Positions 1-12,400 of a stretch of 64,000 nt of DNA are shown here, one piece after another. The translations under genes were made by a program, and so were the position numbers. Positions within the stretch are counted from its first letter, which is position 1, and each line of letters begins with the position of its first letter. The notes beneath the pieces were generated by a model. That model was not told where the DNA came from. It worked only from the letters and a program-made list of their open reading frames with translations, and made no database searches. The stretch lies in assembly GCA_013398295.1 (NCBI GenBank), contig VZSF01000874.1:1-64000 (forward strand). Direction: 5' to 3'. This DNA comes from Chionis minor. Lineage: Eukaryota; Chordata; Aves; Charadriiformes; Chionididae.

Positions 1-17
1 TTCTATGATTCTATGAT
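1..17 (+). mobile_element. 3' tail of a CR1 LINE cut by the window edge
   Basis: The window opens with two ATTCTATG-type octamers. These are the terminal repeats that end CR1 LINEs, which have no poly(A) tail. The same octamers end the plus-strand CR1 near 41636-41662, so this is the last piece of a plus-strand CR1 lying to the left of the window. Only the tail is visible, so subfamily and length cannot be judged. Confidence 0.75.
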
Positions 18-1477
18 TTGCACATATGAAATGGTACTTCTGGCACTGTTCTTACTCCAGTTACATTCTCTCTTACCTGCAAACACATTCCTGCAAACAC
101 ATTTTCAAGTCTTTCAAAACAGAGAGGTTTTTCATCCTGAGGAAAAATATGGCCATAAAGATTACGTCCTAGAGGAGGATTGCTGCTCTGCTAAAGTTAA
201 ATCGTACCCAGGCTATAATTCAAATTTTAAGCACAGAAAACCCTGGCAGTAAGGGAAACTATAATGAAAATGAAAGAGTTAAGCTAAGGTTTGGGTGTGG
301 GTTTTGGGTTTTTTTCCCACTTTTCCTTTTCACAGAATTAAGGTTAAATTATAAAAGTATTTGCTTTTGAAACAATGCAAGTTATAACTAGCATATGCTA
401 GTCTACTTAGCTGCAGAAGTAAAATGTTTGTAATTAGTTGTCATCAGTCTAATTGCTTGAGTGTTAGTAGCATTTATTTTCTAAAATGTTTGGAGAAACC
501 TTGGAAAAATTTTGTCTCATAAATAAAAAACTTTGTTAAATTGAGATTTTTTTAAAAGCTGATCATTGACCTTAGTTTTCATTATGATTTATCTGTTGCT
601 AATTTAAGCAAATAAATAATAGATAATTGCTTACATATGAATCCTATCAACTCATTTGGCATCGTCACCATATTTAATAGTTATTCAGAGGCAAAAATCT
701 ATGTATTGCAACTGTTACTGGAGTTAAATTGATGGGTTATATTTGTTCTGTCAGTTTTAGATTTCAAATGTTGCTGAATACAAACATTCAAAATCTTGAG
801 GAAGTTGTGCATTTTAAGGGATAAAATTGGGGGAAAATTCATTATATTGATAAAATAATGCATTCTGCTCTCTTTTACTTATCTTCCAGTTTTAGTGTGT
901 AAGCGTTACTTATTTTTATTCATGGCTATAAAGTTTTTGACCTTTTCTTGCCTTCCCTTTCCCCACCTTGCCTTCACTTTTCTGTTCTTTACCTTTCTTC
1001 CTCCTTCTCCTGCATCTCCCCAGTGTAGGTGAGTTTCACAAGTACTGAAGCGTTGAAGTAGCCGAGCTGCTCAGAAGTCTCACAAGATACTGTGGAAGCC
1101 GGCAAGTTTGTGCCATTCCTAGGCAAGTTATTTTGGCGGATGAAGTCACCTGAAAACAACCCAAAATCTAGAACCATGAGCGTTGTTTCCTACTTAGACA
1201 AATCACAGCAAAGTTTTTGCTTTGGTTTTCCTAATGAGCCAAGTGACAGGTCATATCTTTTATATTCAGCTCCAATGAACTGACGTCATAAGCACTTCAA
1301 TAAGCTAGCTTCAACACCTATGAGACTTTGACCTTGTATGATAAAAGTGAAATGTGATTTAGGCAGCATGGATTTGTGAGCACCTGATTTGAAAGATGAA
1401 AGGCCTTTTTTTCCTAGCACTGGCTGAGCTATTCTTCTCTGAGAACAAAGCCAGTTTAAGAACTCCTAGGCCAGGCA
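18..1477. other. Unique AT-rich DNA, no gene seen
   Basis: No repeat family, RNA gene or recognisable protein is visible. A 79-codon ORF (13-252) starts inside the CR1 tail and has a hydrophobic start. It resembles nothing I know and is within chance length for DNA of this composition. Confidence 0.5.
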
Positions 1478-1501
1478 GAAAAGAAAAAGAAAAAAGGGGG
1501 A

Positions 1502-1532
<31 letters not shown>

Positions 1533-1625
1533 AGAAAAGAAAAGAAAAAAAGGATAAAGAAAAAAAGAAAGATAAAGAAAAAAAGAAAGAAAAAGAAAAA
1601 AAGGAAAAAAGAAGGAAAACAAAAA
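1478..1625. repeat. A-rich (A/G) low-complexity tract
   Basis: About 150 bp made almost entirely of A with interspersed G, in units such as AAAAG, GAAA and AAAGA. It includes a run of 24 A at 1501-1524. On the minus strand it reads as a Phe/Ser/Leu-rich ORF (1359-1769), which is an artefact of composition. It could be the decayed tail of a retrotransposed sequence or simple-repeat expansion; no attached element is recognisable upstream. Confidence 0.85.
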
Positions 1626-4600
1626 GTCACTCAAAATCTCTCTAGTCACTTTGGAAATTTTAGGCCATTGCCTGCAAATTACACATCCTGAAAGAGAAAT
1701 GCAGTACTGCCCATCCAGCCTGTCAACTGCTACAGACTTTCCAGAAGCACCACTCTCTAAAGTTGTCAACAGTGTATTTTATAAAGATATACAGTTAGCA
1801 AGGAAGCAGGTAACACAGAGATAGCCTTTATTCAGTGCAAGAGGCACGCACAACCCTTCTCCAAATTGTTAGACACTTACAGCTGTTCATCAGCAAACCA
1901 TGGAAGAACAGGGTGTTGCAAATTTCCAGACCAAGCCTGCAAAAGACATTGTGAGACTGCAGCATGGAAAGTAAGGCCTTTGGAGACTTCTCATCATGCA
2001 AACAATCACTGGACTACACAAACTTTAGAAGTAAATTATTGGAGTTGGAAGAATAAAAAAGACACTCCAATTTCAGGGTTTCCCTACCATAATTCTGGGA
2101 TTAGAGGGCCAGGCTTTAACATCATCACCATATGTCAGCTGTCTCACATTTTGCTCGTTAAAATACAACCTATTATTTTTATATTTGTTGACTAAACAGT
2201 AGCCAGGAAATTCTTTTAAACTTCTATTACTCATGAAGTATTTCCTTCTCCTCAGATATTTAAGAGACTTGTTCTTAAACAAGCAGAGAATGGTTCTTCT
2301 GTTCATGTTTTGTCTGTTCTGAGTAGCGCAAGTTTTATTAATCTCTTTCTGACATTTGGGACAGAGGAGTTGAATTCTGCATTGAGTAAGTGATGAGTGC
2401 ACTTTGGCCTGTAAGTGTTCAGGCTACTAATTCGGTGAGTACATTCAGGATAGGGAGATTCATTGGTCTCTAGCTTCAAATAATTGCTTTTAAAAATAAA
2501 ATAAATGAAAAAAATAATATTTTTGCAAAACTTATTTACAGCAAAATGATTTTTATTGGATTGAAAGACTTCTTTTATTTTTGGAAAGCAGACAAAAAAT
2601 CTATACCAGAAGCCTCCTTTAGCGTTAGAGATGTATTCAGTGACAATCAAAGACTCTACTGTCCTTGTCTACCTGCCTATCATGTGCTATGATAACCTAA
2701 TTTTTCAGTATTTTCACTCAATAAATAAATTATACAGATTTTTAGCCTAGTCCCAGTCCTAATGTATTAATAACATCTTTTCCCCATGGCATAACAACTC
2801 CTTAGCTTTAGCTGTCAACTATGTTTTCCAAAGTCGATTAAACAACCGCTGTTTCTCAGAGCATGTTTTTTGCTAGAAGTACAGATGTTAACTTTCACAC
2901 ACCACACAGGTTTCTAGTCAAGTGTTTGTAGAAATCAGGCAGGTTTCTCATATCACATAGAATATTATCTGTCAATATTTTGAAGAAAATGGTTCACAAG
3001 GTCATATCGGCCAAGCATTGCAGGAATCAACAGGGAGATACTCAGGGCCTTGTGTTTCCCAAAATATGTTGTGGTGTTTTTTTTCCAAATGTGCAGCTTC
3101 TGTGTCTCTGCATTTTTCAGTGTTGATATAAGCAATGTGTAGGTATTAACAATCCTGGGTTTTGCCTAGAGGATCTTTACACAATGACAGTATTTTTCAC
3201 AAAAAAAAAAACCAACAAAATAGGCTGGTTAGCTGGTGTAGAACAGTATCATAAATATCCAAATTTGGCAAAATCACATCTGTAATTTGCATGCAATCTC
3301 AGCTTCTCATGCTCCTTGCATTGCCTTCATCAGTGCAAGTCAGAAAGGATACATGTGCATCTATGAAAAACATTAATTTGCCTTTAAAAGTAATCAGTCA
3401 TGTTGAGATTGATGAGCTTATGAGCGCTGCGTCCATTGCAGACCCATAGTGTCTGTTAATTTCCACTAAGAGCAAATGAAGCACAGGTGCATTTCTGATT
3501 TCAAACTCTACCCCATGCTAAACACAGCTCCCCTCCCTTCTCCTCTGTGTATGTAATTGGGGTTAATTAGTGCCTGGTTCTGCTACCATCCTCAACAACC
3601 CAAAAGGGATGGGAAGGAGTTTGCTGCTGACTCTTTTTGATGGCCACCAGCATCTACTTCTACTTTCTTTTGTGGCTGTAAAGAGACCACTAGAGGAGCT
3701 GTCCCTACTGTCTACAGTCTTCTTATGTGGGTCTTTTCTTGTTCCATGTTATTCTTTGTATGCAACTTCTTCCTACTTGTTCTGGCTCTACAAAGAAACG
3801 ACCTAATGCAAGGTAATTCCTTTCCAGGGCTGACACAGAGGAGAATTACAACAACAACAACAAAAAAAGATGGGGGGAGAGACTAAGAGGTAAACGGAAA
3901 CCTGCAGAGGTAAAGCTGAAATGCAGTTAGTGAAGGAGTGACCAGTGACTTAGAGAGACCCGGCAGCTCTGTAGCAGTGTCAGCAGAAAGTTAGGCAGCT
4001 CTGAAGGATAGAAGGAGGTGTGTGTATGAGAAAGGTGCTCACAGCTGGAAGGGCCAGGGTCAAGGAGGCAGCTGAGCTGCCATCTAAATGGGATACATAT
4101 CCTAGAGTCAAATTCTAGCAGAAAAAGCCCATTCCCTCTAAAAAGAAACAGGAGCAGCATCTCAGGTTACCTGTCCTTTCACAGGTATCTGAGGACCCTC
4201 TGTTACTTCTCATTCCTTTCATGCATGACTCATTGCTGTCACATCATTCCCCAACTCCTCCTCATTCCATGATTTACAAAAGTGCTTTCTAGCCCTGTCC
4301 ATCTCCACCCTTTCATGAGAGCTTTAGGAAATCTTGGTATCGAGTCCGCTGTGTAGTTCAAACACTTGGTCTCACAGGCACACTGAGTGTATTTTTGACT
4401 TACTTGAATTCAGGAAGGCTTCTGAACTCCCAGGCTCAGATGTGCTCCCTGTACATGTCCCAGACTTTCACAAGTTTTCAATTCATTGCTTCTGTGGCTA
4501 TTGTTCATGTGGCAGAGAAAAATTGGAAAATAGCAGCTACATTTGTAAAGAGGTATACAAAGAATTGTTACGGTGTCTTATTTTTCAGTAAAGAAATGTT

Positions 4601-6400
4601 GATTCTTTATCCTCTGGTGGGATTTGTTTATCTAATTATCTTAATGACACCGAACAAGTAATACAAAACATGATTTTTTTTTTAATTATTTTTTTTTCTG
4701 GATTTGAATAAGGGATAATCCAAGGACTTTTTTTTCTGTGTCTCTTCTCCAGGCAACAAAAAGGTCAGCTGGATGGGAGCAGTGACAAATTAGTGCAGCT
4801 GCTTCAGATTTTCACTGTGCCATTCTGAATGCAAGGGGTTTTCTGACACAGAACCTACGAAATTTCATCAGATTTTAATGTATTTTTTGAAAACCTGATG
4901 AAGAGCAGGCATGGATTGAACCTTAAAAAGGCAGTAGCAATTTGGGGGGGAACAAACAAACAGGAAATATGTTTAATACTCTGTTGGCCTGTCCCAAGAC
5001 ATCAGCATTCCTTGCTAGTCCTAATAATGATAACCCAGACGTAATTAAAGATATTAAAGGTTCTTGGGGACTAACCTGCTCTGTGTTACAGTGCTAATCC
5101 TTGTAGCTTCCTAACTAGGGACTTCTCACTCCCAAATCATGCATCCCATTCCCCCTTCTCAGAAAACAATAAGATGAAAAGGAACCTCCTGAGCAATCCT
5201 GTGGGGGAGAAGTAGACCTATGTCACCTGCGAGCACTTGGCTGAGAGCTTGAGATAAATATTTTCTTTCTCCCCTACCTGTGTCTCGGGCAGATATATCA
5301 TCCTCCTGTAGCTTAGCAGCTGTTTTGACTGAGGTGTATAAGTATTTCATGCCCTAGCATCAAAAGTTGCCCCTAGGACTGTCTCACACTTCATGCATCT
5401 GTCATGGTCATTTGTGTTCCTGCTGTCTTTGGGCAGGTAACCTGCTTTCAGCACTCCTGAGACAACAGATGGCCAGCAATAGGTATTAATGCCACTAAGT
5501 GTGCCTGGGCAAAATTTGTCCCAGTACTGATGAAAAACACTCCTTCTCATCCCCACCCAACTACCACAGGGCCTGGGCTCAGCAGTTCTGTAGCTGTGGG
5601 TGAAGGTGAGGATCTAACACAAGCCTGGGGGAGAGCAGTAGCTGAACTAGCTCTAGAGAACATTGTTCCTGGCTGCTTACAGGATCTTCAGCTCAGACTT
5701 CAGGGTGGGCCTGGGAGTGCTAGTAGTATTGCCTAGCATGGAGCATAGGGCTACACTCACGCTACTTCTTTGCTTCTTGCTTCTTTGCAGCTGTGACAGG
5801 GATTTCCACAAGATTTTGTGTCATTCCTAGTACCTGTTTAAACACTGTAAGAGTCTACAGGTATAGGAGGATAGGAAGGCATTATATTGCAGATTTGGAA
5901 ATGTCAGGGGCACTTAGATTTCGGTATCAAAGCAGATATGCTCTCATGTGCCTCCAAGTATTGATCTTGCATTCTGGTAAAGCCATTTAGTCAGGTGCAT
6001 AGATGTCTCTACAAAATCTGGGTCATTTTACTTATGTTTTGCACTTAAGATTAACCTTTTGGTGACAATCCAGGACCTTTGATCCCTAAGTAGCCATAGG
6101 ATTCTGCAGACATAACTTTCCACAGAAATGAGATTTTCCCACATAACCATGAACAGACTTGACAAATTAGGTCAGGCTTGTAGACAGCTCTTTTCCTCTG
6201 TTGGAATGAAGGTGCTTGAAATGACAGAAAAATATAGTAAGCAATATAAAATGTATTGCTTGTTAATGACTAGAGGATGTATGCAATTGCAGCACATTGC
6301 AATTCGGTGCTACAAGATTGCTTTCCAGCAGGAAGTAGAGTTCATTAAATAGGTACAATAAATTCCCACAGACTAAGATTTCTCCCATAATCAGTGCATT
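1626..6400. other. Unique AT-rich DNA, no gene seen
   Basis: Several ORFs of 60-115 codons lie on both strands (longest 2303-2650 and 2073-2402, minus), but none has a recognisable domain. A short CAA repeat lies at 3848-3866 and T-runs occur near 4674-4695. I see no CpG island, tRNA or transposon here. Confidence 0.5.
3848..3868. repeat. Short (CAA)n microsatellite
   Basis: About five CAA/ACA units followed by an A-run, flanked by unique sequence. It is too short to carry other meaning. Confidence 0.7.
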
Positions 6401-8379
6401 CATAGAATCATAGTATAGTTTGGGTTAGAAGGGACTTTTAAAGGTCATCTAGTTGAAATACCTGCAATGAGCAGGGACATCTTCAACTACAGTGGGTTTC
6501 TCAGACCCTCGTCCAACCTGACCTTGAATGTTTCCAGGGATGGGGTATCTGGGCAACCTGCTCCAGTGTTCCACCACCCTCATTGTAAAAAAATTCTTCC
6601 TTCTATCTGGTCTAAATCTACCGTATTTTAGTTTAAAACCATTAATCCTTTTCCTATTGCAGCATTACTGGAAGGCTGCAACAAGGTCTCCCTGGAACCT
6701 TCTCTTCTCCAGGCTGAACAACCCCAAATCTCTCAGCCTGTCCTCGTAATATGGGAGGTGCTCCAGCCCTCTGATCATTTTTGTGGCCCTCCTCTGGACA
6801 CACTCCAACAGGTCCATGTCTTTCCTCTGCTGAGAGCTCCAGAGCTGGAGGCAGCACTCTGGGTGGGGTCTCATGAGAGTGGAGCAGAGGGGCAGAATTG
6901 CCTCCCTCGACCTGCTGGCCACACTTCTTTTGATGCAGCCCAGGATACGGTTGGCTTTCTGGGCTGCAAGCACACATTGCCAGCTCCTATTCAGCTTTTT
7001 ATCCACCAATACCCCAAAGTCCATCTTGGCAGAGCTGCTCACAATCCCTTCATCCCCCAGCATGTATTGATACACGAGGGTTGCCCCAACCCAGGTGCAG
7101 GACCCTGCACTTGGCCTTTTTGAACCTCATGAGTTTCACATTGACCCACTTCTCAAGCTTTTCCAGGTCCCTCTGGATGGCATCCCTTGGCTTGGTGTCA
7201 TCTACAAGATTGCTGAGAGTGCACTCAATCCCACTGTTTCTTTCATTGATGGAGATATTAAACAAATATTAAACAGCACTGGTGCCAGTATGGACCTCTG
7301 AGGTACACCACTGGTCACTGATCTCTGTCTGGATATTGAGCTGTTGACTACTACCCTCTGGATGAGAACATCCAACCAATTCATCATCCACCAAAGAGTT
7401 CACCCATCAAATACTTATCTCACCAATTTAGAGAGAAGGATGTTGTGGGGTACCATGTCAAAGGCTTTACAGAAGTCCAGACAGATGACATCTTCCTTTG
7501 TCCACTGATGTAGTCGCTCCATCATAGAAGGCCGCTAGGTTGGTCAGGCAGGACTTGCCCTTGGTGAAGCCATGCTGGTGGTCTCAAACCATTTCATTGT
7601 CCTCCATGTGCCTTAGCATAGGTTCTAGGAGGATTCTGTGATCTGTTCCATGATATTCCCAGGCACAGAGGTGAGGCTGACAGGTCAGTAGTTCCCAGGA
7701 TCCTCCTTTCTACCCTTTTAAAAATGGGTGCAATGTTTCCCTTTTTGCAATGACTGGGGACTTCATCTGACTGCTGTGACTTTTCAAATGTCATGGAGAG
7801 GGGCTTGGCAACTGCATCAGCCAATTTTCTCAGGGCTCTGCGATACATCTCATCAGGTCCCATTGACTTCTGTATGTTCATGTTCTTTAGGTGGTCACGA
7901 ACCTGATCTTCTCTTACAGTGGGAGGGACTTTGTTTCCCCAGTCCCTGCCTTGCAGTCCATCCACTCAAGAGGTGTGCTGAGAGAGGTTGCCCGTGAAGA
8001 ATGAGGCAACAATGCTGTTGAGTACCTCTGCTTTCTCCTCACCCATTGTTTCCAGTTTGACACTCTTTGCTTGTCAGAAGGGGTATGCTTTCTTTGATCT
8101 TCCTTTTCTGGCTGACATACCTGTAGAAGCCCTTATTATTATTCTTTGTGTCCCTTGCCAAGTTCAGCTCCAGCTGTGCCTTGACCTTCCTGACCCCATC
8201 CCTACATAACCAGGCAGTGTCCCTATACTCTTCCTGGGATACCCGTCCCCACTTCCACTGCCTGTGCATCTCTTTCTTGCCCTTTAGTTTGACCAGCAAG
8301 TCTCGACTCAGCCATGTTGGTCTCTTGCCCTGCTTTCCTGATTTCTTACACTTAGGGATTGAAAACTCTTGCATTGTCT

Positions 8380-8855
8380 GGAAGGTGTCCTTAAAGATCG
8401 GCCAGCTCTGTTCTCCTCTCTTGTCCCTAAGGGCAGTTTCCCAAGGGATCCTATTGACTAACTCTTTGAACAGCTGGAATTTGCTTTTCTAAAATTTAGG
8501 GTCCTGAGTTTACTCCTCACCTGACCCATATCCCTCAGGACTGTGAACTCCAGCAGTGCATGATCACTGCAGCCCAGGCTGCCTCCAATCTTGATGTCGC
8601 CAATTAGCTCACTTGTGTTGTTGACCAACAGGTCCTGTACTGCATCCCCTCTGGTAGGGCTGTCTATTACTTGGCTTAAGAAGTTATCCTCAATATATTC
8701 CAGGAGTCTCCTGGATTGCCTACAGCTTTCTGTGCTACTTTTCTGGCAGATATAGGGATGGTTGATGTACAGCAGGATGAGAGCACGTAAGCTTGATGCT
8801 TCCCATAGCTGGAGTAAGAAGGCTTTGTCAATAAGCTCCCCTTGATTGGGCAATC
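8380..8855. repeat. 476 bp exact direct duplication, copy 1
   Basis: This stretch inside the CR1 ORF2 remnant matches 8857-9332 with no difference I can find, and both copies give the same 131-codon minus-strand ORF. It ends at CAATC, directly before the single N at 8856. In copy 2 the CR1 sequence continues normally past CAATC, so copy 1 ends artificially at the N. It looks like two contig ends that overlap but were not merged. Confidence 0.95.
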
Positions 8856-8856
8856 N
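8856..8856. other. Single ambiguous base at a contig join
   Basis: One N separates the two identical 476 bp copies. Its position exactly at the breakpoint marks it as a join placeholder rather than an uncertain base call. Confidence 0.9.
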
Positions 8857-9332
8857 GGAAGGTGTCCTTAAAGATCGGCCAGCTCTGTTCTCCTCTCTTG
8901 TCCCTAAGGGCAGTTTCCCAAGGGATCCTATTGACTAACTCTTTGAACAGCTGGAATTTGCTTTTCTAAAATTTAGGGTCCTGAGTTTACTCCTCACCTG
9001 ACCCATATCCCTCAGGACTGTGAACTCCAGCAGTGCATGATCACTGCAGCCCAGGCTGCCTCCAATCTTGATGTCGCCAATTAGCTCACTTGTGTTGTTG
9101 ACCAACAGGTCCTGTACTGCATCCCCTCTGGTAGGGCTGTCTATTACTTGGCTTAAGAAGTTATCCTCAATATATTCCAGGAGTCTCCTGGATTGCCTAC
9201 AGCTTTCTGTGCTACTTTTCTGGCAGATATAGGGATGGTTGATGTACAGCAGGATGAGAGCACGTAAGCTTGATGCTTCCCATAGCTGGAGTAAGAAGGC
9301 TTTGTCAATAAGCTCCCCTTGATTGGGCAATC
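8857..9332. repeat. 476 bp exact direct duplication, copy 2
   Basis: Identical to 8380-8855. After 9332 the sequence continues into further CR1 endonuclease-like coding sequence, while copy 1 has normal CR1 continuity on its left. Removing one copy and the N therefore leaves one uninterrupted CR1, which supports an assembly artefact. Confidence 0.95.
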
Positions 9333-9415
9333 ACCAACCACAATGTTCCCTTTGTTGCCTCAGTCTCTATTACTTTACCATAAACTTTCAACCTGCTCCT
9401 GGCTGTTTTTCAGAG

Positions 9416-12400
9416 AGAGGAATGGCATGTTTGTGTATGTTGTCTTTTGCCATGATGTGTGCAATCATAATGTTTTCTGTGTAGTGACAATACTTGCATG
9501 TTCAAACATGACGTGAGGTTGGTAAGAGAACGGAACAAGCAGTACCCAAACGGCAGATTCTTTTCCCCTCTCCTTGGTAGCTTTTGTAGGCAGTGACATT
9601 TGAAGACTTTAAGCTCACTTGCCCAGGCCTTGTGTTACAATCATTCTGAAAGTTGAGGACCATAAATCTTCAGCATGAGTACTATATTTTCGGAAATAAT
9701 TTCCTGTGCCAGGTGATGGAAGACTACTGAAGACTTTTGCATGAATTTCTGCTCTGGTAGATCTAATTATGACTGGAGTACGTTTTTAATTATTGTACAT
9801 ATTTCCCCCACCCTGTCCCCAAAGAAAAAGTTACTTTGATAAGATCATTGTCTCAACAACACTGAAAAATTTTCACGCCACTGCATAGCTATCTAATGAA
9901 AATACCAGTGATCGATCAACCTAAAGTGACCCTCCTGGTTTTGGAGTTGGATGTTAAACAAAACTGTTTCTCACAGGCAGATCAGTAAAAAAAAAAAAAT
10001 AAAAAAAAAATCTAACTATGCCTCTGAAAGGTAGGTAAAATTTGTAGATAAGTGAATTGATGGGCATACCTGTTTCTGAGGAAAAGATGCAATAACTATT
10101 GAGTTGGGAGGGGTACTTGTGGCTGGGGGCACATACATGGGTATGTAAGCATGTGTCTCTGAACAAAACCAGGGAAAATGTGTATTTTGGTCTTCCTAAG
10201 GGAAAGTAATGTCACAGTCAGACCTAGCAGAAAACTCAAATTAGTAAATCAAATAACTATATAGACAACACTATAGCTTCCCCCAATTTTCTTGTCTCTT
10301 CTTTATTGCTTTTACCCAATCATAATTTACCCAAATGCAAGTGGTGTTTATTTTCTGCTCCTTCACTTAATGTCTTGCCTTTGCTTTAACAATGTTAGAC
10401 TAGATAGTTTACTTCACTACTTGTCTAGTTTTATTCTCTTTGCATTTTCATACTGTTTAGATTAGCATCCATTTATCTTTTGGCTTTGTAACATACAGAG
10501 TACTTGTGATTAAACTATCAAACATTTCTGATGCCATCTTCAGCCTCAGCTGCAGCACTATGCTATAGTATTGTCCTGAGACAATAGCATGCATAATACC
10601 CTCTATACATTCATACAATGGATGCGTTTCTTCAGTGGATGCGTTTGGTTCTGTCAGGCCACCTTTGGACCTGAGTAAAGCTGAAGATCATGAAGGGAGA
10701 AAAATTTGCCTTGATGAAACACATTTACAGACTTTAGTGCTCTTAGAACTGGGGAAATGTGATGCCGTGCTCTTATGTTTCAAGGCTGTGGCAGGCTTTC
10801 TCTGAAAGTTCCTCACATATGTGATCCTATCTGTGCTTACTCCCTGTTTTGAAGTGTTATCAGCACTGGCCTACCCTTCACACCGCTTCTGTCCCAGCAA
10901 CACAAGACCAGGAAAAAAAACTGTCCCCTTTCCCGCATTGGTGAGTGGGCGTCAAGGCAGGATTTCCTTCTTTCTTTCCTTATTAACTTGCACCTACCAC
11001 AGTGTTTAGCCCTCGGTAATTTCGGCTACTTTGATTCGAAGAGAACATCTCACAATCTTATTTCATGTTGGTGTTATTTCCAGCAGAAAAGAGGGGCTTC
11101 TTTTCTCGGGATACTTGATTTGACATTCCCTTTCCATTAATGTTAGTGATTTTCCTTCTAACCTTGGGCAGGTCCTCCTCTATCTCTGGATTTTTTTTTT
11201 GGCTGTTTCTGTCTGATGACATCTTCCTAGGGCTATTGAGTATAACTGCGTAGTTCAAAAGTGTTGTGCAATGCAAGTGTGAAAGGCTGTGTAGGTGCAA
11301 GGATTTTTTTTTCCCCTTGTTCAGTTTTCATTGGGAAGGGTCATAAATTCCTCAAACTTCAGAAAGTGAACTATTGTCCAAGGTTGTTTTCTATTCTGAA
11401 AACCTCTGTTATTAAAAAAAAATCTGTAACTGTTTCAAGCCAACTTCCACTAAATAATTAATGCCTTTACATGAATTATATTTCCTCCCTGATAAATATA
11501 TCAAAGTATTTTCAGTCAGACTTAGCGCTCTCACTTCTCACTAAGTCCCTAAAGTGCTATAAAACTTCTCTTGCTGCCAGTCCTTTTCCAGTGAAATACA
11601 TCTAGAATGTCTCATAACTGCCCACCACTCCATTTTTTTTGGAAGTTTTCCTTCTTTCTGTGAACTTCAGCATCTTAATAAAATAGTGGGTAAAGATGAT
11701 GAGGGGATATATATCTTCATTATATTTTTGTTGTTTTACATTAGATCTCTCAAATCCATTATGCAAAATAAAATTTTAAAAAATAGGATAAGTATTTTGA
11801 ACAATTACTTTATTTGCAGAGAATGTTATTCTCTTCTCACTTTGCTTCATTTTGGTGTAAATTTCACTGAAACACAAAGTATTGCACCATGAATACAAGT
11901 TTTCCTACTAATTCTCAAAATTAACACTTCTACCCACTGCTTTCTAGGAAGGCTATGTAGTGCATCCTAGCAGAAGTTCATTTCTTCACAGCAGAATAGC
12001 GACAGAGATAACTAGCTATGTCTATAGGACTTGATCTTTAGTTGACTGAAACCTGACTCTGCCTTTGACTCAGTCACTCTTATTTCTCCATATAATTAAA
12101 AAAGGCTTATGAGATTTGTCACATTTAACTAATGTAATTTTATAGTAGATATCCAAAATAGATCAAAAATACGTGAAAAGCATCTATTTCTCTCTACGTA
12201 ATAGAGGGTGTTTCAGCTGACCATCCTGATGTAGATGTCTGCAGTGTGGAGCTATGCAAGGCATATTTCACCTCAAGTGAAATAAGGACTGGCGCATTAC
12301 CTTTAATTGCCACCAGTAGTTCAGTTTTTCCAAGGCACAGAGTAGGCGTGTTCAACTACAGACCGTAACTGTGGCTGCCTCTCACGCCAGGCCTGGAGGA

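Larger units (their letters stand above)
6665..9330 (-). pseudogene. CR1 ORF2 remnant (endonuclease-reverse transcriptase)
   Basis: Once a LINE protein that nicks target DNA and reverse-transcribes its own RNA. It is now split into at least six blocks on the minus strand. In transcription order they are: endonuclease C-terminal half (9330-8935) with SDHALLEF at residues 96-103; linker (8374-8039); RT N-terminal region (7965-7594) with GPDE and IAPIFK; RT palm (7387-7202) with [18 protein letters not shown] core (7265-7050); and the C-terminal region (7075-6665) with ILGCIKRSVASRSR and KMIRGLEHL. Two catalytic motifs are damaged. The GDFN-type endonuclease motif reads YIN near residue 30 of the first block, and the RT FADD motif reads LVDD (7197-7208). 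It is not functional. Confidence 0.88.
6401..9415 (-). mobile_element. CR1 LINE, 5'-truncated, decayed
   Basis: A minus-strand CR1, the longest transposon in the window. Its 3' end lies at 6401, with degenerate CATAGAATCATAG octamers, followed by the short 3' end and then the ORF2 reverse complement reaching past 9330. Similarity to CR1 endonuclease coding sequence fades near 9415, so the element is 5'-truncated and lacks ORF1, the promoter and the endonuclease N-terminus. The span is inflated by the 476 bp duplicate at 8857-9332, so true length is probably about 2.5 kb. It is decayed by frameshifts and stops. The left boundary is good to a few bases; the right one only to tens of bases. Confidence 0.9.

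Noticed and set aside
1359..1769. 136-codon minus-strand ORF rich in Phe, Ser and Leu
   Set aside because: It is the translation of the A/G-rich low-complexity tract.
8380..9332. Reading the 476 bp repeat as a genuine tandem duplication
   Set aside because: Zero divergence plus an N exactly at the junction points to an assembly join. Kept as a finding with that explanation.
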